Shown here in pieces: positions 61,481 to 64,000 of a stretch of DNA of 64,000 nt. The stretch is from the NCBI RefSeq assembly GCF_007280415.1, contig NZ_VKKU01000001.1, forward strand, positions 124,001 to 188,000, read 5' to 3'. Origin of the DNA: Sphingorhabdus contaminans. Its GTDB lineage: Bacteria > Pseudomonadota > Alphaproteobacteria > Sphingomonadales > Sphingomonadaceae. The notes under the pieces are model-generated. The model made no database searches. It had not been told where the DNA came from and worked only from the letters and a program-made list of their open reading frames with translations. Positions within the stretch are counted from its first letter, which is position 1; each line of letters opens with the position of its first letter. The position numbers and the translations under genes were made by a program.

Positions 61481-62308
61481 TCAATAAGGGGGCTTATCGA
61501 AGCCCTTCGGGCTGGCCGTAAAAATCTCGCATCCGGTTTCGGTAATGCCGATGCTGTGTTCAAACTGGGCCGACAGGCTTCGGTCGCGGGTTACAGCCGT
61601 CCAGCCATCTTCCAGTACTTTGCCTGCTGCCTTGCCGATATTGATCATGGGTTCGATCGTAAAAATCATTCCCGGACGAAGCTCTGGGCCGGTTCCGGGA
61701 CGGCCGACATGAACGATCTCCGGCGCATCATGGAAAAGCTGTCCTAGGCCATGACCACAAAAATCGCGCACCACCCCATAACGATGCTTTTCTGCATGCG
61801 TCTGTATCGCATGGCCAATGTCGCCCACATGATTTCCGGGTTTCGCCTGTTCGATGCCGAGCATCAGGCATTCATAAGTTACATCAACCAGCCGCTTTGC
61901 TTTGACCGGGACATCGCCAACTAGAAACATACGGCTAGTGTCCCCGTGCCAGCCGTCCAGCATCGGTGTCACATCGATATTGACGATGTCTCCATCTTTC
62001 AGGCGCTTATCTGAAGGAATCCCGTGGCATATAACGTGGTTGATGCTGGTGCAGCAGCTATGTGTGTAACCGCGATATCCGAGCGTTGCCGGCACGGCCC
62101 CAGCACGCAAGGTCATTTGCCGTACAATATCGTCCAATTCTTCAGTCGTCACACCGGGCACGACATGCGGCACTAGTGCATCAAGGATCTCGGCAGCAAG
62201 GCGACCGGCCTTGCGCATACCTTCAAAGCCTTCGGCTCCATGCAATTTAATGACCCCGTCGCGGGCCAGACCGGCCTCGGCGGGCGTGACTTCTACATAA
62301 TGATCCAT
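61481..62308 (-). CDS. map: Methionine aminopeptidase, type I
   Basis: Removes the N-terminal Met of new proteins; 275 residues with an N-terminal extension to residue 25. The metal ligands of type I are all there: HSCCTSINHVICHGIPSD, GDIVNIDVTPMLDGWHGDTSRMF, GHGLGQLFHDAPEIVHVGRPGTG and MIFTIEPMINIG with the final E near GIGITETGCEI (EHSIGITETGCE). Divergent from the CinA-like gene, with 62 bases between start codons. Confidence 0.96.
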   Translation of the reverse strand: MDHYVEVTPAEAGLARDGVIKLHGAEGFEGMRKAGRLAAEILDALVPHVVPGVTTEELDDIVRQMTLRAGAVPATLGYRGYTHSCCTSINHVICHGIPSDKRLKDGDIVNIDVTPMLDGWHGDTSRMFLVGDVPVKAKRLVDVTYECLMLGIEQAKPGNHVGDIGHAIQTHAEKHRYGVVRDFCGHGLGQLFHDAPEIVHVGRPGTGPELRPGMIFTIEPMINIGKAAGKVLEDGWTAVTRDRSLSAQFEHSIGITETGCEIFTASPKGFDKPPY

Positions 62309-62370
62309 TGGTGCGATATAGAGCGTTATTCCCCACTTTGCGAGAGGGGTATTTATGCTATCGCATTGGC

Positions 62371-63129
62371 ATGACAGAATCCCGTATCTACACCGCCGCG
62401 CTTGTAATCATAGGCGACGAAATCTTATCCGGAAGAACACAGGATAAGAATGTCAGTCAAATTGCCCTCTGGCTGAATATTCAAGGCATCCGACTAAAGG
62501 AAGTCCGTGTCGTTGCCGACGATATGGATGCGATTATAGAAGCAGTGAACATTTTGCGGGCGCGTAACGATTATCTGTTCACAACCGGCGGCATTGGGCC
62601 GACGCATGACGACATTACTGTTGATGCCATCGCTGCAGCACTTGGGGTCGACGTCGTTATCCATCCCGAGGCAAGTGCTGTTCTTCATAAATATTACGAA
62701 ACGCGCGGAGGTATTAATCCCGGTCGGTTGCGGATGGCACGTGTGCCTGATGGCGCGGATCTGATTCCCAACAAAATGTCAGGTGCCCCCGGCATTCGGC
62801 ACGGGAATATTTTCATCATGGCAGGTGTGCCGCATATAACCGCTGGCATGCTCGATGCTCTTACAGGAACTTTGGAGGGCGGGGCCCCGCTGCTTTCGCA
62901 CCAGGTTGGCTGCTGGGTTGCCGAAAGTGAAGTTGCAAAATTGCTGGGCGACACCGAAAAACATCATGAAGGGTGCCAGATTGGGAGTTATCCATTTTTC
63001 CGCGATGGAAAAGTAGGCGCCAATTTCGTGGTCCGTTCCACAGACGCACATAAGTTAAATGAATGCGTCGAAGCGCTGCGGCTGGGCCTGCGTGGTTTGG
63101 GTTATGACAGCGTCGATGGTGGAATTTAA
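62371..63129 (+). CDS. CinA-like molybdopterin-binding-domain protein
   Basis: 252 residues from ATG 62371 (MTESRIYTAALV); longer in-frame starts overlap the map promoter region. The MoCF-biosynthesis/CinA fold shows AALVIIGDEILSGRTQDKNVSQIALWLNIQGIRLKEVRVVADD and TTGGIGPTHDDITVDAIAAALG, plus GVPHITAGMLDALTG. Family members are annotated competence/damage-inducible protein A or nicotinamide-nucleotide pyrophosphatase; which activity applies is not clear. No strong ribosome site, so it may be leaderless. Confidence 0.88.
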   Translation: MTESRIYTAALVIIGDEILSGRTQDKNVSQIALWLNIQGIRLKEVRVVADDMDAIIEAVNILRARNDYLFTTGGIGPTHDDITVDAIAAALGVDVVIHPEASAVLHKYYETRGGINPGRLRMARVPDGADLIPNKMSGAPGIRHGNIFIMAGVPHITAGMLDALTGTLEGGAPLLSHQVGCWVAESEVAKLLGDTEKHHEGCQIGSYPFFRDGKVGANFVVRSTDAHKLNECVEALRLGLRGLGYDSVDGGI

Positions 63130-63189
63130 AGGGCGGTTCGTCGGCTCGTTCATCTGCCGTCAACCGTTATCTAGGATAGTGAGGCCGTA

Positions 63190-64000
63190 ATGCGTAAATT
63201 CTCCCAAGCTCTCGCCCTCGCAGCTTTACTGCTTTCCTCAACCGCTTATGCCCAAACCGCTGCACCTGCTGCGGCGTCAGCGCCCAAATCGGTCAAACAG
63301 CCCTGGCTTTACGAAGGCAGTGATGTTCCGGTGGATGAAAGTTGGACATTCGGTGTCTTGCCCAACGGTCTGCGCTATGCGGTGAAAAAAAATGACGTTC
63401 CCGCAGGGCAGGTGTCGATCCGCGTTCGAATCGATGCCGGTGCGTTGCATGAGAATAACGAAGAACAGGGCTTTGCCCATCTGATTGAGCATCTCTCCTT
63501 CCGAGGATCGACCTTTGTTCCGGACGGCGAGGCAAAGCGTATCTGGCAGCGTTTTGGTGTCACATTCGGGAGCGACAGCAACGCACAAACGACGCCTACA
63601 CAAACGGTTTACAAACTCGACCTGCCTAACGCGACGCCAGAAAAGCTGGATGAGTCGGTCAAAATTATTTCCGGGATGATCCGCAATCCCCGTATCTCTG
63701 ACACTGCGCTGAATGCTGAGCGTTCGATTGTCTTGGCGGAACTGCGGGAGAATAGCGGGGCGCAACTGATTTACAGCGACGCACTTCGGCAACATGCATT
63801 CCAAGGGCAACGACTTGCCAACAGGTCCACTATTGGAACGCCAGAGACGCTTCAAGCGGCTACCGCACAGGCGCTCAACGCATTTCACGATCGCTGGTAT
63901 CGACCAGAAAATGCAGTCATCGTTATGGCGGGTGATATGGAGCCGGCCCAGCTCGCCAATTTGATCCAGAAGTATTTTTACGATTGGAAAGGTACGGGGC
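63190..64000 (+). CDS. M16-family zinc peptidase, exported, partial (3' end outside window)
   Basis: 270 residues visible from ATG 63190. Signal peptide ends TAYAQ-T. The zinc site of pitrilysin/insulinase family is present as H-L-I-E-H (inverted HxxEH) within EQGFAHLIEHLSFRGS, with the following Glu-containing helix (AERSIVLAELREN). The sequence runs past the right edge; two-domain family members reach 900 residues or more. Periplasmic degradation of peptides is the usual role. Confidence 0.9.
   Translation, partial: MRKFSQALALAALLLSSTAYAQTAAPAAASAPKSVKQPWLYEGSDVPVDESWTFGVLPNGLRYAVKKNDVPAGQVSIRVRIDAGALHENNEEQGFAHLIEHLSFRGSTFVPDGEAKRIWQRFGVTFGSDSNAQTTPTQTVYKLDLPNATPEKLDESVKIISGMIRNPRISDTALNAERSIVLAELRENSGAQLIYSDALRQHAFQGQRLANRSTIGTPETLQAATAQALNAFHDRWYRPENAVIVMAGDMEPAQLANLIQKYFYDWKGTG

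Overview
The window reads as a chromosomal segment of a GC-rich alphaproteobacterium, most likely order Sphingomonadales (Sphingopyxis/Sphingorhabdus-like). This is inferred from gene content: a TonB-dependent receptor of the sphingomonad oar type, a compact crtY-crtI-crtB carotenoid operon, MutL with the DQHA-x2-E-x4-E endonuclease motif, split glyQ/glyS, pyruvate phosphate dikinase, and several small families (DUF5818, DUF6445, DUF2141 next to a sterol-desaturase protein) that I associate with sphingomonads. No plasmid, phage or IS signature was found. Gene density is high and most gene boundaries overlap (ATGA, TAATG, TGATG).

Layout. 1-4.3 kb: rod-shape operon mreB-mreC-mreD-mrdA (PBP2, cut by the left edge), divergent from mutL (4.5-6.3 kb). 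6.4-11.4 kb: truncated globin, ychF, an SDR, a P-loop kinase, pth and rplY. 11.5-13 kb: a TauE/SafE exporter behind a four-cysteine Rrf2 regulator. 13.2-20 kb: TonB receptor plus Tat-exported S66 carboxypeptidase, CPBP protease, TraB/GumN protein, and an XRE regulator/membrane protein pair with its own operator. 20-31 kb: glyQS, ppdK, split DUF1214/DUF1254 proteins, tRNA-Arg(ACG), a REP pair, queC-queE, a TldE-type protease and an inositol-phosphatase-family enzyme. 31-35.2 kb: carotenoid operon with a LOG-type nucleotide hydrolase inside it. 35.3-39.7 kb: orphan ParA, MBL-fold protein, sterol-desaturase-type hydroxylase overlapping a DUF2141 gene, MipA/OmpV. 39.7-42.3 kb: a sulfide/persulfide locus (persulfide dioxygenase divergent from a BigR/SqrR-like repressor, rhodanese and second TauE/SafE exporter). 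42.3-45.8 kb: DUF6445 oxygenase-like gene, TPP riboswitch with thiC, and a GGDEF protein.

45.9-52.3 kb is the accessory zone. It holds one AT-rich gene for a 698-residue P-loop ATPase with a possible HEPN-like tail (candidate defence or conflict protein), a strongly structured untranslated tract before a DUF5818 gene, two copies of a 150-bp inverted-repeat element, several small sphingomonad-type hypotheticals and an internally deleted DJ-1/PfpI remnant. 52.3-57.3 kb is stress-flavoured: lipocalin, VOC protein, hemerythrin, cold-shock protein with a 5' UTR hairpin, DoxX, PhnA-like protein, FMO-type monooxygenase, and two short membrane proteins of 44 and 50 residues. 57.3-64 kb: M17 aminopeptidase with an NlpC/P60 hydrolase, argC, map, a CinA-like protein and an M16 protease cut by the right edge.

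The strongest candidates for something new are the AT-rich ATPase gene, the structured tract at 48336-48606 with mutually exclusive pairings, and the paired 150-bp elements. All three lie within about 3.6 kb of each other. Function assignments come from motif reading only; no database search was run.
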